From Berberis thunbergii (taxonomy: Eukaryota; Streptophyta; Magnoliopsida; Ranunculales; Berberidaceae): a DNA stretch of 64,000 nucleotides. Positions 1 to 11,422 of this stretch are shown here, piece after piece. Made by a program: the position numbers and the translations under genes. Positions within the stretch are counted from its first letter, which is position 1, and every line of letters starts with the position of its first letter. A model generated the notes under the pieces. It was not told where the DNA came from. It searched no databases and was given only the letters and a program-made list of their open reading frames with translations. The DNA lies in the NCBI GenBank assembly GCA_003290165.1, contig QNQO01000521.1:186001-250000 (forward strand), given 5' to 3'.

Positions 1-42
1 AAATTCAACATCCCCATTGCTCAAAAACATCCAAAAACTAAC

Positions 43-483
43 CTCAGTGCCATCAGATAGAACTCTGGACAAAACTGGTATCTCATACTGGTAAGCCTTC
101 TCCCACTCAGGATTAGTAGTAATATCCCTTATCTGCAAAATCCAGTAAAAAATTCATCAAACACAATTATGTGCACAAAATTGAACCTTTTTTTTTTTAA
201 CATAAAGGGCACTAAAAATTGAAACTTTTTAGTGTATGGAACAGTGGGTCACCTGTAAATCGACATCATGGAGTGAATCAGGCCCAGAGAGTAGAAAAGC
301 AGATTGAAGCTTCTCTTTGAGACCATCACACAAACAGCAACCTGGTTTGCTGTAAAGGATGAGTTTTTTGGGTGATTTGGTTGAGAAGGAAGACGAAGCC
401 AATGGGGTTAGAGAGACCCATTTAGTTCTGCGGCGAGAAAGTGAAGCGATTGAAGTTGCTGCCGTTAGTGTTCCAATCGCCAT
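43..483 (-). CDS. Glutaredoxin-like (DUF836/thioredoxin-fold) protein, 5' exons only
   Basis: Exon 1 is 253-483 and exon 2 is 43-132. The next intron begins at 42 (GTTAGT on the minus strand) and the rest of the gene lies beyond the left edge. Both junctions are GT-AG and phase 0. The start at 483 opens MAIGTLTAATSIASLSRRR, a Ser/Ala/Arg-rich, acid-poor N terminus that fits a plastid transit peptide; upstream in-frame starts reaching 594 lack this look. The mature part has LILYSKPGCCLCDGLKEKL, a thioredoxin-fold beta strand followed by a CxxC redox site (C-C-L-C), and exon 2 encodes NPEWEKAYQYEIPVLSRVL, including the cis-Pro beta strand (IPV) of the fold. This matches the small glutaredoxin-like family related to human C5orf63. 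Function in thiol redox chemistry is inferred from the family. Confidence 0.85.
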
Positions 484-604
484 TTTTGGTGTCTGAGAGA
501 GTTTTGAGAGTTCTGTGCGAAGAAGATAGGTTCTCATAAGATTAATTGGGTTTTGAAATGTGGGTATGATATGGGTCAGTCCACTGGACACCAAAATTGG
601 ACTT

Positions 605-635
605 TAATTTGGGCCAAGCCCAAAAAAGGCCCAAA
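605..635. promoter_or_regulatory. Clustered GGGCC/GCCCA (Site II-like) motifs upstream of the glutaredoxin-like gene
   Basis: Three GGGCC/GCCCA words lie within about 25 bp (about 611-632), about 130 bp upstream of the start codon at 483. TGGGCY (Site II) clusters are known TCP-type promoter elements of plant housekeeping and organelle-related genes. The assignment is by motif and position only. Confidence 0.45.
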
Positions 636-1037
636 TACTAAATATATTTGCTGAAAAATAGGGCATAAAATGGTTCAGTTATGGTTTTTAATTTTGTCAA
701 ATTTTAACGTTAGACCAAGCCTAGAATCCGATCCAATTATAGTTGAACCAGGATTTGAGATCAACCAATTTTATGCCCTACTGAAAAAGGTTAATACGAA
801 CTTTTTTTAACCTCTCAAGAACAAGTTCATACCTAAATAAAACCTCTGACTTGTGAGATCATTTATTATAAATTCTATCGGTTGAGCTTAATCTTCACTC
901 AGACGACTATCTAAGCTTGCGGAACACACATATTGGCACAACCATCACCACTTTTAAGATAGCCGTTTTTCTTTTATACATCTAGGGTAACCATCACCAC
1001 CTTTTACGGGCTACATGTCTTTTCAGCACACCACTGT

Positions 1038-1074
1038 AATCCCCCCGAGTCCTTTGTGAAGGACTGGGGGGATT
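1038..1074. repeat. GC-rich perfect hairpin in AT-rich spacer
   Basis: The arms 1038-1054 and 1059-1074 pair fully except for one bulged G, around a TGTG loop. The core pairs a C6 run with a G6 run and AGTCCTT with AAGGACT. No target duplication was found, so its origin (small MITE core or transcript end) is open. Confidence 0.6.
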
Positions 1075-1349
1075 AATTGATTTCATCTAAAAACGTAGGA
1101 TTAGTTGGTTCCAATTTTAACCAAAATGCATCTCAGTTATCTAATTAAAGAATCCATGTGGAGACAACAATAGTAGATTTAGGGACCCATATCCCACAAT
1201 GAGAGAACGTGAGAGGTCTCCCCCTACCCTTCTAAAATGGCCCATGTAAGGTCCTAAAGAGGCCAAATACAATGTTTGCTAAAGAACCATCGGTGGGTTG
1301 GGGCCATATCCTGATATCCACACACATACAATTCATATAAAGAGATAGA

Positions 1350-1545
1350 TAGGTCATTATATTCTTGGAAAAGTTCTAAGTCATTATAGTCCTAGACATG
1401 AGATATAGTCCTAAGTCATACAAAGATCCAAGCAAATCTTTCATGATATGGCCCCAACTATATTATCTAAGGCCCTTATTTGACATGAGACCTAAAATTG
1501 CATCTTTTAATTTAGGTAGGTCATTATATTCTTGGAAAAGTTCTA
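1350..1545. repeat. 29-bp exact direct repeat, 167 bp apart
   Basis: The segment at 1350-1378, starting TAGGTCATTATATTC, recurs exactly at 1517-1545. The intervening DNA is unique. Confidence 0.7.
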
Positions 1546-3322
1546 TAAAAAAATAATAATAATAATAAGCCATGAAAATTCACTAATGGTGTGTGACATG
1601 GCACTTGACGACTTTTCTTGCAATTGTGATCGACAAGTATGGATGGGCATTTTGCTTCAAATTGGGATCTAAGGAGAACAAGAGTCTTTCATTCTTGTGG
1701 TAGAGTTGGATTTTATCAGTATCTCGTCATGGCAAGGTTTAAACCCTAGACATGTAATATCATCTGCTGATGGAAAACCGCTTGAATGTTTTGGGAAAAA
1801 TAATTTTATATTTTCTATCATGTCATTATGTAACATTTTCTTGACAAATTTCAAGAATCATGCATGTGTAGGGTATTGTAAATAATTTTTTATTTTTTTG
1901 AATAAGTCAAGTTTCTTGTATCTTTGGCAATCTTTGTAAGATTTGCAAACTGTCTTTTATTTTTTATTTATTAAGAAAAATACAATGTATTATTTAGCTC
2001 ATTAAAATTGAATTTAACTAAGTAGGTTAGGTAGATTGTCATGTGGAAATGAAACCATCCATCCAAATAGTTGACCAACAAGAACAGGCACGTGCAAAGC
2101 ACCCTGATCCACGTGAGCCATTCAACCTCATGAGGTAACCAGGCAAAACCTTTAGGTTCTATTTCAAAGAAATTAAACTCAAATTTTCTTTTCTCTCCCA
2201 TGTTTTAGATCATCATCATCAAAGCACATTCCTGATACTTTCAGAGTCCCCTGTTTTAGATATATAAAAAAAATGGAGCAAATCAATCAAAGTGTTTTCT
2301 TTTTCTTTCGATATTATGCTAAACATGTTGTAAGAACGATCATGTTTTATCGTATTTGTTTTAATTTTCATGTTTATTTTCGGGGCAAACTAAAATTGAC
2401 TCTAGGGAGATGAGGTCCTATCAGTCAGACCTAGAAGTTTTAGAAGTTTCAAGGGGTAGAACATTATCCGTGCTTCCACAATGGCTGTATATTGAACAAA
2501 TATGTAGGTTGTTGACAATGTAAACATGGTGGGGTCTATAATAATTTCAACCTTCATATATTTTTCAATCAGTTGATCTATACAAGGTAAAGTACTTGAG
2601 ATGGTGCAATTTATAGAAATGGTTTTGTAATATTTTCTTCATCTTCTCGATCATCTGGGTTGTGAAAGGAAAGATCGACTGTGGTGTCTAAAACATGAAA
2701 TGCCTGAAATACATGGTTGGTCTCAGCCTACGCTGAACTCTATGTGGAGCACCGAGTTTGCATCCTACACTTATTGATGATCTCAATTCATTTCTGATTA
2801 ATGACTATGTTGTCGAATTATGAACACATTATAAAAAGTAAAACCAAAAACAAATTAGTATATATATTTGCCTAATCTCAATATATTTCTAGCTAGAGCC
2901 GGCCCAACTTTAAAGTTTAAACCCTGAGAAATGGACAAGTCCAATATCAGCTTGTAGATTAGATATCAGTATAACACTTTATGGTTTATAGTACAAAGAG
3001 AACAGAGAGAGAAAGATCTTGACTTTGAACATTTTTTTTTGTATGATTTGATAGAACAGTGATTAAATAGACAAAAAAAATGCCATAAAATGATTCTGAG
3101 GGATCTAATTTGTGTTTTCCCTCTTATTACATTACAAATAAAGAACTTGAATAAGATTTGCCTACACAACATGTATAATAACACATAGAAATTAACTCAC
3201 ATGAATGTACAAAAAAAATGTCTTCAGCTCCATGTGAAGTCCCCCAATATTGAATAAACAGGATCCCCCCCCCATGAACAAAGAATTGATGAAGGTGGAT
3301 TGAATTGGAAAATTGGGAGATA

Positions 3323-4075
3323 TTAGCAAAAGCTCCATAGGCAAATATCTGCACTTTCATCGTAGTAATCATCGATGGTCAAAGGAGCGTAGTTAACGTA
3401 TGCATTGAGCATTTGATCAACATATTTAGGTGATTGTAGACCATCAAAGTCGATCCATGGATCGACGATGGTGTGAGTAGGTTCTTCGAGTACATATGTG
3501 GTGGTGGTGGTGGTGGTGGTACAAGTAGGCCAGTATGATGGTGGAAATGAATATACATCAAGATGATCATTGTCATTGATATTGGATGAGGAGGAGGATG
3601 TTGATGATGGGGTGGATGGAGATGGAGATGGAGATGGAAGAAGGGGAGTTGATGGGGTAGTGGGGTTGGCGATTGGGGTGGTGGGGATGGTGGTGGTGAC
3701 ATTATTGTAATTACTAGCAGCTGCAGCTGCCACTCTTTGAATGGTTTTTGGTGACATAATGGTGTTGTCATCAGGAATGAATGGGACTGTTGATGATGAT
3801 GAGATTGGGAAGTTGAGATTGGCTGAGGAGCCCTTGAGGCAGAGTAGTGCAGCATCATAGGCTCTAGCAGCTGCCTCTGCAGTAGAATAGGAACCTAACC
3901 ATATCCTTGTTTTTTGATTGGGTGCTCTTATTTCAGACACCCATGAACCCCAACTCCTCATTCTTACACCCTTATACTTCTTCTTCCTAATATTTGATGT
4001 TGATTTTGTTGTAGATGTTGTTGTGCTTAGCATGGATGGATCTGATACTTGGATCTTGTTCTCACACTTCACCAT
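3323..4075 (-). CDS. AP2/ERF transcription factor, DREB A-5 type (ERF012/ERF014-like)
   Basis: Intronless, 250 codons. Residues about 34-90 form one AP2/ERF DNA-binding domain beginning [19 protein letters not shown] and ending [11 protein letters not shown]. The WVSEIR and WLGSY strands and the [11 protein letters not shown] helix are all present. The [20 protein letters not shown] signature matches the ERF012-ERF014 branch of DREB A-5, in which the usual E19 of DREBs is Ala. The acidic C terminus ends in LWSFC, like the LWSY/LWSF tail of this group; no EAR repressor motif is seen. The region between is low-complexity (Ser/Thr/Pro/Asn) with Thr homopolymers from GGT-type repeats. It is expected to bind GCC-box or DRE/CRT promoters in the nucleus; target genes cannot be read from sequence. 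The next plus-strand gene with a recognisable product is the ProX gene at 36138. Confidence 0.93.
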   Translation of the reverse strand: MVKCENKIQVSDPSMLSTTTSTTKSTSNIRKKKYKGVRMRSWGSWVSEIRAPNQKTRIWLGSYSTAEAAARAYDAALLCLKGSSANLNFPISSSSTVPFIPDDNTIMSPKTIQRVAAAAASNYNNVTTTIPTTPIANPTTPSTPLLPSPSPSPSTPSSTSSSSSNINDNDHLDVYSFPPSYWPTCTTTTTTTTYVLEEPTHTIVDPWIDFDGLQSPKYVDQMLNAYVNYAPLTIDDYYDESADICLWSFC

Positions 4076-4227
4076 TTCTTTGGACTCCTTTATTGTTGAT
4101 GATCAATTAATGAAAATGGGGTGGTGGTGGTTTTGGAGATGATATATAAGAGTTCAAGTTCTTTGACTGTGAATGGATGGAGAAGCAGAAATGATAGATG
4201 ATGTATGGAGATGTAGGTCTAATAAGG

Positions 4228-4240
4228 TTATATATAAGGG
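4228..4240 (-). promoter_or_regulatory. Probable TATA box of the ERF gene
   Basis: On the minus strand this reads CCCTTATATATAACC, about 155 bp upstream of the ERF start codon at 4075. A second TATATATC-like stretch at 4141-4149 would leave a very short leader, so the distal one is preferred. Confidence 0.5.
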
Positions 4241-5390
4241 AGGGGGAGAGTGTTGTATTATGGTGTAGGGTAGGTTTCCTAAGTTGAACAAGTGAGCTTC
4301 TCTTTTGGTCTTTGAAGGAATAGAATTAGAAAGGTTTAACACATGAAATTCCATTGGATGACAGATGTTTTTGGACAAAGACCATTTGTTATTTGTATAA
4401 GACACCTTTATTATGTTACCAAATGACCAAGATGACCCTCCCCCTAATAAATTACATAATTACTCTTTTATTAATTCTTAAGGGAAATAATGATTTACTA
4501 TACAATCAAGATGCATATTTTATTACCTAGTAAATAATTAATCCCATTATGAATGTGATCAAGTGTATACCCCATTGTTGTAAAATTTCAAGATTTAAAT
4601 GATGAAGAGCCTAATGATTATTGATTATATTTGTTTGTCCAATGATACAACACCCCATGTGTAGCAAGGAGACTATACAATAAAAATAAAGTGTCATCTT
4701 TAGATTGAGCATCTGTGACTTACACAAGAATTTCACATTATTAATACCAAAAAAAAAAAAAATACTTATGGAAAAATGTGTGGACAAAATGGTAATATGG
4801 AGAAATGGGTCCTCTTGTATTCAAAGGCAGCTTCCAGGATTTTGCACAAGTGTGTGGATGAAAGATGGATTCAAGTTGGTTTGGATACAAATATCACATA
4901 AACACACACTTCAAGACCTATCTAAACACACACATCAGAAGCAGAGATGAAGAGCTCAGCATATGAGCTGGTGCACTACTGGCTTGCAAAAAAACACCTT
5001 AAAACCGCGTTCAGTGAGAGCCTAGCATCCACAATATATATATTGTATTCTATATAAACAGTGTGGGGAATTTGGTTTCTGCTGACGCTTGCATAACTTG
5101 ACTTTTTATCTCACTAACATAAGCAGTGTTGTTTCAGTGTGTACAACCTGTCAGCTTTGAAAACCAAGGGAGTTTAGTAACTAGCAGTAATTAAAAATGG
5201 TTTACATATTCTGTTTGTAATGATATATGGGAAAATGACATTAGCTAGGTATTTTCCAGGAAAGAGATAATACTAGTAACATACACATTTGAGTATAACA
5301 TTTTTGGAGCTTTTATCGACACAAAAGTATTTGAAATGCCAATGTCATGGGTAGGGAGTTAAAGATTATATATTAGGGTATTTGAGAATA
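4241..5390. other. Intergenic, no gene seen
   Basis: Upstream flank of the ERF gene followed by AT-rich spacer. The open frames are short, low-complexity and without domains. Confidence 0.6.
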
Positions 5391-5398
5391 GTATTAAG

Positions 5399-6887
5399 TA
5401 GGGGTGGGCACGGTTCAGTTCCAAATTTTGAGGAACCTAACTCGAACCGTTTAAAATTTTAACGGTTCCGATTCGGATCAGTTCTTCTATTTTGAACGTT
5501 GGAACCGAACCTTACTCGAATCGTTTATAATGGTTTGGTTCCAAACAGTTCCTGTATTATATATCTCAAAAATATTAATAAGCCACGCCGCCACGGACTT
5601 GTGCAATGTATTGCTACACATGGATCCAAAATCATGCAATTCAGCATACAAAATTCAGCAATTCAATTTCAGCATACAAAATTCAGATTTTAGATTCCAA
5701 ACTACAAAATCAGATTTCACTTCAGCATACAAAATCAGAGTTAATTTGTGAGAGAACAAAAAAGTCCTTTCACATTTCATTAAACTTGGATTTTCCAACA
5801 AACAAGAGTTAACTAAGGCTTAAGGCTTGATTCTAATCTCAAAGCTTATGATTAACTTTGAACATCTGAAACTTGCAAACTGAAAATATGCAACAAGAAG
5901 ATGTTTAACATTCATTAGACTTGCAACTATTGCTAATCTATCTCATTTCCAAATTCAAGCCCAAAACTGGAGAGTCTGAATTATATGTTGTGTACTAAGA
6001 TGCTGAAAACGGGATAGAATTCATGGCACTCTGAATACTCCTGTACGCACTCTTCACTCTCGAGTTCATTTGTTCAAGCCAACATATCCACCAAGTAAAG
6101 AGAAGATGATAGGGCCAAAGGCATTGTTCTTTCATCAATGTGATTATCAACAAGGCAACAAAAAGCATTCAAAATTTTCAAACGGTGAAAGGGATTTGAT
6201 CTGAGATCTCAAAAAGCATTACAAAACCATACAACTGACTGGACACACCTAAGACGAAAGTGAGAGAGACCAGGGCAGTCCGCAGGGGTGTTAGAAAATC
6301 AGATTTGATACTTCATACTAGGGGTGTTAGAAAATCCAGATCTTGAGCGTCGTCGTCGACTCGTCGTGTTCTGCCTCTGTCTGCTCCCTGCTAGTGGAGA
6401 ATGAGAGAGAATTAGAGATCATCGTGCTCTGCATCTGCTTGTGGAGAATGAGAATGAGAGAGACCGAGAATGAGATCGTTGACGTCGTTCTCTGCTTGTG
6501 GGGAATGAGAGAGATCGAAGTGGTGAGGCTTGTGGAGAATTGAGAGAGATCGAGGCAGCGAGGGCGAATGCTCGCTGCTTCAGCTTGTGGAGAAAGGAGA
6601 GAAGAGGGCGATTCGAGTGTTAGTCTGTTAGGAAATTAGGGTTAGAATTAGAAACTTATTTTTTTATAGTCAGTCCCATTAAGACACGTGTAAGGTGTAT
6701 ATGTAATTGGATCGGAACCGAACCGTTTTTAAAAACAAATTAGGAACCAGAACCGAACCGTTTAAGAACGGTTCCGGAACCGAACTGAATTGTTTTATAA
6801 TTTTAAAAATCAAAACCGAACCGTTTGGAGTAAAACGGTCCGGTTCGGTTTGGATCTGCGATTCCTCGACCCGTTTGCCCACCCCTA
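5399..6887. mobile_element. Non-autonomous hAT element, 1.49 kb
   Basis: It is bounded by TAGGGGTGGGCA at the left and its inverted form TGCCCACCCCTA (one base offset inside) at the right. The 8-bp duplication GTATTAAG flanks it at 5391-5398 and 6888-6895, which is diagnostic of hAT. The first and last 200 bp are packed with short CGGTTC/GAACCG words in opposite orientations, the likely transposase-binding subterminal repeats. The core (about 6340-6640) is richer in GC, with repeated GTGGAGAATGAGAGAG units. No transposase coding is present, so it needs a transposase in trans. Confidence 0.9.
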
Positions 6888-6895
6888 GTATTAAG

Positions 6896-7330
6896 TGGAA
6901 TGGGGAAGAAATGTGACAAACATTAAAAACATATATAAGGTTGGTGTCTTGATCATCTTAAGAGAAAAATCACTGATTTAAATTGATAATATATACCCTT
7001 TTTTTTAAAGCAAGCAGAGTTTTAAGAACCTTTTAACTTTTATATTAATGAAGTAAAAACAAATACAGAAACAATCTCTCGCATGAGAGAGGATTCACCA
7101 TTACAAGCCTAAACAATGTAGAAAGTCAATCTTTGTACATTTTGTTTGTTTTTCTTAGTTCTTTTGGATTTTCAGGGACAAAGGATAAAATTTGGTGTAG
7201 GCAATTGCAGTCGATTCTATGACCACATCATCACTAGAGGGGTCTGGCTCATGTTCTTCTTCAAAATCCTGATAACTTTCTTGTCTCAACCTATTGTCTG
7301 TGCGGTTCTTGTGTTCTTCTCATACTTCTT
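6896..7330. other. Spacer, possibly the 3' end of a LINE remnant
   Basis: A T-run at about 6999-7008 (poly-A on the minus strand) could be the tail of the minus-strand LINE remnant at 7452-8878. No coding is supported here. Confidence 0.35.
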
Positions 7331-7451
7331 TTAACCATATGTAGTCTTTCTTCAAGTTTTCCCTGCCACATTCTTTAATTTATTGTTGTATTTCATCAGG
7401 AACTTCGTTTCCATTGTCGTATTCATTTGTCATCATTAAGACATATTCAAT

Positions 7452-8878
7452 CTAAGGTATAAAGATAGTGTTTTTTTCTTCGTTCAATTCCGCGATGGTG
7501 AGTAGTTTCACATCACGATATCCAAATCTATTACCATCCTCCAACTCATTTTCATTGATCCCAGTTTGTCCGACTTTCGGAGTCATTTCTGCTTCCGTAG
7601 TAGTTGTTACTGGTAACAATTCATCATTGGGATTTGTTTTTCTACCTTTGTCAACATCTTGCACTGTCATCTCTGTATCTGCACAGAGGCTCTGTAATGT
7701 TTGTCATATCCATATTATTATTTTTCGTCAATACCTTGTAGAGTATTGAATTAATTATTTTCCGACCTATGGTTCTCATCTCTCATATCTTTTTTTATGA
7801 TTCTCGACTTCCGCCTTACCTCAACCCATTATGCGGCACATTTTTTAGTTTCTTTGTCATTGTTCCTCCTATTGTTCAACAGAGTTTTCATTTCAAAGTT
7901 CTTTCTTCTAGATGCTATCTTCTCATTTTGTTCCATCATTTTATCATGTCCATTCCAAAAATTCTTAATGGCCTGGGAACCAGCCTGATTTTCCCTGTCT
8001 GGGGGGCGAAAATACAGTTTTGCCCCCCTATTTAAACACACTCTCCAAAAAGGTGTTTAAAGAGGGGGCAAAATTGTATTTTCGCTCCCCAAACAGGGAA
8101 AACAAGGCTGGTTCCCAGGCCCTGTAGAATTGCTCATCCATTCATCATACACTGGCCTTTATCATGCCCAAAAACACAACACTCAGAACACATCAATGGT
8201 TTCCAAGGATAGTCGATTGCAATTTCATCCAAATCACCTACTTCTCTACCCACATCTAACTTGATGAAGGTTGGAAGCTCCTTATCTGGCTTCACTTCCA
8301 CACAAATTGATGCATATGTGAGGCGAGCTCTAGCTGAGGTGGCTCGATCAAACCTGATAGGTTTTCCAATCAAGCTAGCAATGTAGCTCAACCCCTCATT
8401 GGACCACATGCAAGTGGAAACATTATAAAGATGTACCCATACTGAAATTATATTGATCTCCTTCCTTAGACTCCCTAAGTCTTCCTTTCATGAATTAGTC
8501 ACCATGAGCTTGTCCCTAACTTTGAAAGACGCTTCTTCAAGTGCTTTGGTTCGATCATTTTTATTCGTGAACTTGAAAAAGAAAAATTCTCCATTCGATG
8601 TAACCCCAAGATCTCCTTTTGGTTTCCACTTCCTCTCCACAGTTATCTTGACTTGGTTGAATGGAGGAGGTTTCTCATGGAACATCCCCACCAACTGGTT
8701 TGACGAGATTTGAGCAGTAGATTGGAGCCTCCAACCCATCCCAATTCATGCTTCCACCACCAAATAAGTGAGCCAATTTTAGCTGAGATTGACTCTTGAC
8801 CAAATCTTCTCCATCTCCACTAAGACCATCTCTGCAGACAACTTCTTCTCTGTCCGAAACCGGATCAGTGGAGACCAT
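7452..8878 (-). pseudogene. LINE ORF1 remnant (DUF4283 plus zinc knuckle), interrupted by a foldback element
   Basis: Reading on the minus strand from about 8878, the fragments encode a Ser/Gly-rich head, then a DUF4283-like block (FNQVKITVERKWKPKGDLG and following), then DYPWKPLMCSECCVFGHDK with a CX2CX4HX4C-type knuckle ending GQC. This order is typical of ORF1 of plant L1-type LINEs. It is broken by a frameshift near 8690, a stop near 8488 and a 180-bp foldback insertion at 7956-8135. Coding-like sequence resumes beyond the insertion (7829-7955, then a frame at 7452-7670). No ORF2 endonuclease or RT is found next to it, so this is a truncated copy. GC-richer sequence up to about 9080 may be its 5' leader. 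Confidence 0.7.
7956..8135. mobile_element. Foldback element FB-A (stem 'GGCCTGGGAACC')
   Basis: A near-perfect hairpin: arms of about 75 bp starting GGCCTGGGAACCAGCC meet in a short loop around 8040-8060. The outer ends are CAAAAATTCTT at the left and GAGCAATTCTA read from the right. TCCATTC is repeated just outside (7949-7955 and 8137-8143), probably a degraded 9-bp duplication. It interrupts the LINE ORF1 remnant. The stem sequence is related to FB-B at 34711-34882. Confidence 0.8.
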
Positions 8879-9079
8879 GAGGGTCTAGGCAGTGGTAGTC
8901 ATTGGAGATTTGTGTAGAGCATGGCCAAAAGAGATATGGGGAGCACAAGCTTATTAATTAACCTTGAATGAAAAGGATGGCTGACCTGAAAGATAGATCG
9001 GGAGCAACACAACTCTCTCCTCACGCCAACAGTGCTGCCCTCGACGCAAACAGTGCGCCACTTACTACCCATTTGTTTC

Positions 9080-10370
9080 CTTAAAGCGAATTTCTATGAG
9101 AAAATATCTGGTTTTATTGGAACAGCCTTATGAATATAGAGGTTATAATTTTATAGATGTTGGAAGTGTTTTGATAGATTTTAGGCTGGGATTAAATTTT
9201 TTTTTTACTAATTTCTAGTTTCAACAATATATAATTGAATAAGAGGAGAACTGTATCACATTAATGAGCTCATTTGTGATTCTGGAAATTGAAGGAAGGT
9301 ACAATGATTGTTCATTAGTAAAACGGAGAGATTTAAAGTGGTATTTTTCAAATATCACATTAACTATATATTGAAACATTAATTCATAAATAGTGAAAAT
9401 TAGGAGTGTGTGATAACTTAAGGCACTTACAGTATAATAGCTTGAGTTATATCTCAAAAGAAAGAAAAAAAATATACTAATTTTATAAAAATAAGTATTA
9501 AGGGGTATTGCATTGTTGGGTTTATGTATTTTAAAAAATAAAATTACCATCTAATGGAATAATTGTGAAAGGCTTCAATAATCATACGTTGTTGGGCTTG
9601 AGTTTTTGTCTCGTGAAATTAATTTCAAAGATATATATATATATTGGGCTTGATTTCTTCTTTTTTGTTTATGCGATCTAGACCGTCAAAGGTTATGATC
9701 ATATTACCGATTGGAGCCAACTTGCCAGTGGTGAAATGGTACATATCATTCAGCTCACGATAATTACTATAGAGTTTTTTTTTTTTTAATATTACTGAAT
9801 TTTTTTTTTCATTTTTAACACAAAGTCAAATAAACAATATAGTATTTGGATGTGTTCTTACTTACTCTCTTGATCGAGAGATAAAGTAATTGGAGAAGTT
9901 CATTGAAATTAGATTGTTTGTAATAGAAGATATGTCCTAGAATGTGGGATTTTCTTTCAATGAACATTGCATCAAATAAATGTATGTATAAAATAGAGAT
10001 TTGGAGTATGACAGTCTTGAGAGCTACAACTATGATTTTTATTTTATTTTTCATAATTTATTTTGATACCATAATTTGTTTGATACAATCCTATAGATAA
10101 CTATTTTTTTTTTTTTATTCTTCCTTGCAATCCTATCTAATCCATTCACAATTTTCAACCCTCCGTATCCTTTATTAAATCTTAATCCAATGCACCTTTG
10201 CGTTGATAATACGTAATCTCATCAATGTCTTTATTCTTGAATCAACTTTGGTGCTTTGGTAAGCACACTTGGAGATTTAGCAATTTGCATAAATCTTGTG
10301 AGTATTAGACATATAAAAAATAAAAATAAAAATAAAAATAAAAAAAATTTGTGACTAATATGAAGATTTT
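9080..10370. other. AT-rich spacer, no gene seen
   Basis: Contains a (TA)n run near 9632-9646 and an A-rich AAAAT microsatellite at about 10315-10350. No domain-bearing open frame. Confidence 0.6.
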
Positions 10371-10379
10371 GCTATTGTA

Positions 10380-10534
10380 GGAGAATTCTAATTGGCAAGG
10401 AAACCAGAGAGGAAACGCGCAAGGGAGGGGGTGGAACCCTCCATTCCCCTCGAGATGCACGGCTGCATACATCTCGAGGGGAATGAAGGTTCCACCCCCT
10501 CCCTCGCGCGTTTCCTCGCCAGGTAGACAACTTG
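10380..10534. mobile_element. Foldback element FB-E (stem 'GGAAACGCGC')
   Basis: Arms of about 60 bp (from GGCAAGGAAACC inward to CTCGAGATG) pair around a loop near 10460-10470. The outer ends are GGAGAATTCTA at the left and GTCTACC read from the right. ATTGTA flanks both sides (10374-10379 and 10535-10540), an imperfect target duplication. The stem is distantly related to FB-C and FB-D: all share GAGGAAAC-type outer words and a CTCGAGATG inner word. Confidence 0.75.
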
Positions 10535-10540
10535 ATTGTA

Positions 10541-11247
10541 AAATCTATAACTAGGAAGGAGGGCTCTATTTCACCAGAAACCATTGAAAAAAACAACAAC
10601 AACAACATGTAAATCAAAATCTACAAAAGTATATATAATAGCATTTCAAATATATTAAAAAAAATAACTCATTAAATAATGCAAAAAAAATCAACAAAAT
10701 AATGGACAACAAATTTTAAGAAAAAAAATATGAAAATTTGAATTAAAAAGCTTAACAATATGGTAAAATAATAAAACAAAGAAAAAAAAACCAACGATGA
10801 CAATGGATTAAAACTTGTAAACAAAAATCAAATCAAAATAATAAAAATCATAATGAATCTTCTCATGAAGAAGAATGAACAATTTTCACTTTGACGAATA
10901 AAGAACCAACAATTTTTTTTTCTTATATTTGTTCTCATTTGTATTTTACTAGCTAGTATTCTTTAATTGTTTTTTTTTTTTTTTTGTAACTAGTTTACTT
11001 AATAAGGTTCAACAATTAGTTAAATAAATAGCTTTTTTTTCGTGACACGCAATGTAGTTTTAAAACTTTGCCATGTATGAACTAATAAGTCAGACTTCTT
11101 TTTTTAAAACTTTTAATTTAAAAAAAAAAAAAAAAATCTTCTCCTACTTTTTTTTACTTTTAATAGAGAATAGAGCAAGACCTGTTCAACTTCTAGCTAC
11201 TTTTGAGATTCTAGCTCATAACCTTGACTTTATACTTAATAAGGTGT
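10541..11247. other. AT-rich spacer, no gene seen
   Basis: Dominated by A-runs and T-runs. Nothing recognisable. Confidence 0.6.
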
Positions 11248-11256
11248 TTAGGGTTT

Positions 11257-11413
11257 GAGTTTTTCCTAAGTGCACTGGTATTTTGCCTGATGCAATTAGG
11301 CACCATTGGATTGTATCGAGATAAGTAATTGCTTATCTCGATGCAATCTAACGGTGCCCGATTACACCAGGCAAAAAACCAGTGTAAAAAACCAGTGCAC
11401 TGTAGAAGCACTC
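11257..11413. mobile_element. Foldback element FB-F (stem 'GTGCACTGG')
   Basis: The hairpin arms begin GTGCACTGG and meet near 11330 at AGATAAG/CTTATCT. The outer ends are GAGTTTTTCCTAAG and, from the right, GAGTGCTTCTACAG. A perfect 9-bp duplication TTAGGGTTT lies at 11248-11256 and 11414-11422, which fits Mutator-like transposition. The stem sequence is unrelated to the other five foldbacks. Confidence 0.85.
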
Positions 11414-11422
11414 TTAGGGTTT

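Larger units (their letters stand above)
596..3322. other. Intergenic, no gene seen
   Basis: AT-rich spacer. Beyond the promoter motifs it holds a GC-rich hairpin at 1038-1074, an exact 29-bp direct repeat (1350 and 1517) and an AAT microsatellite around 1551-1567. The open frames here are short and have no recognisable domain. Confidence 0.6.

Noticed and set aside
3379..3858. His/Pro-rich 159-residue frame inside the ERF gene
   Set aside because: Alternate-frame shadow of the Thr/Ser repeats of the ERF coding sequence.
6343..6543. Plus-strand frame inside the first hAT element
   Set aside because: Low-complexity GAGAGA/GTGGAGAATG repeats within a non-autonomous transposon.
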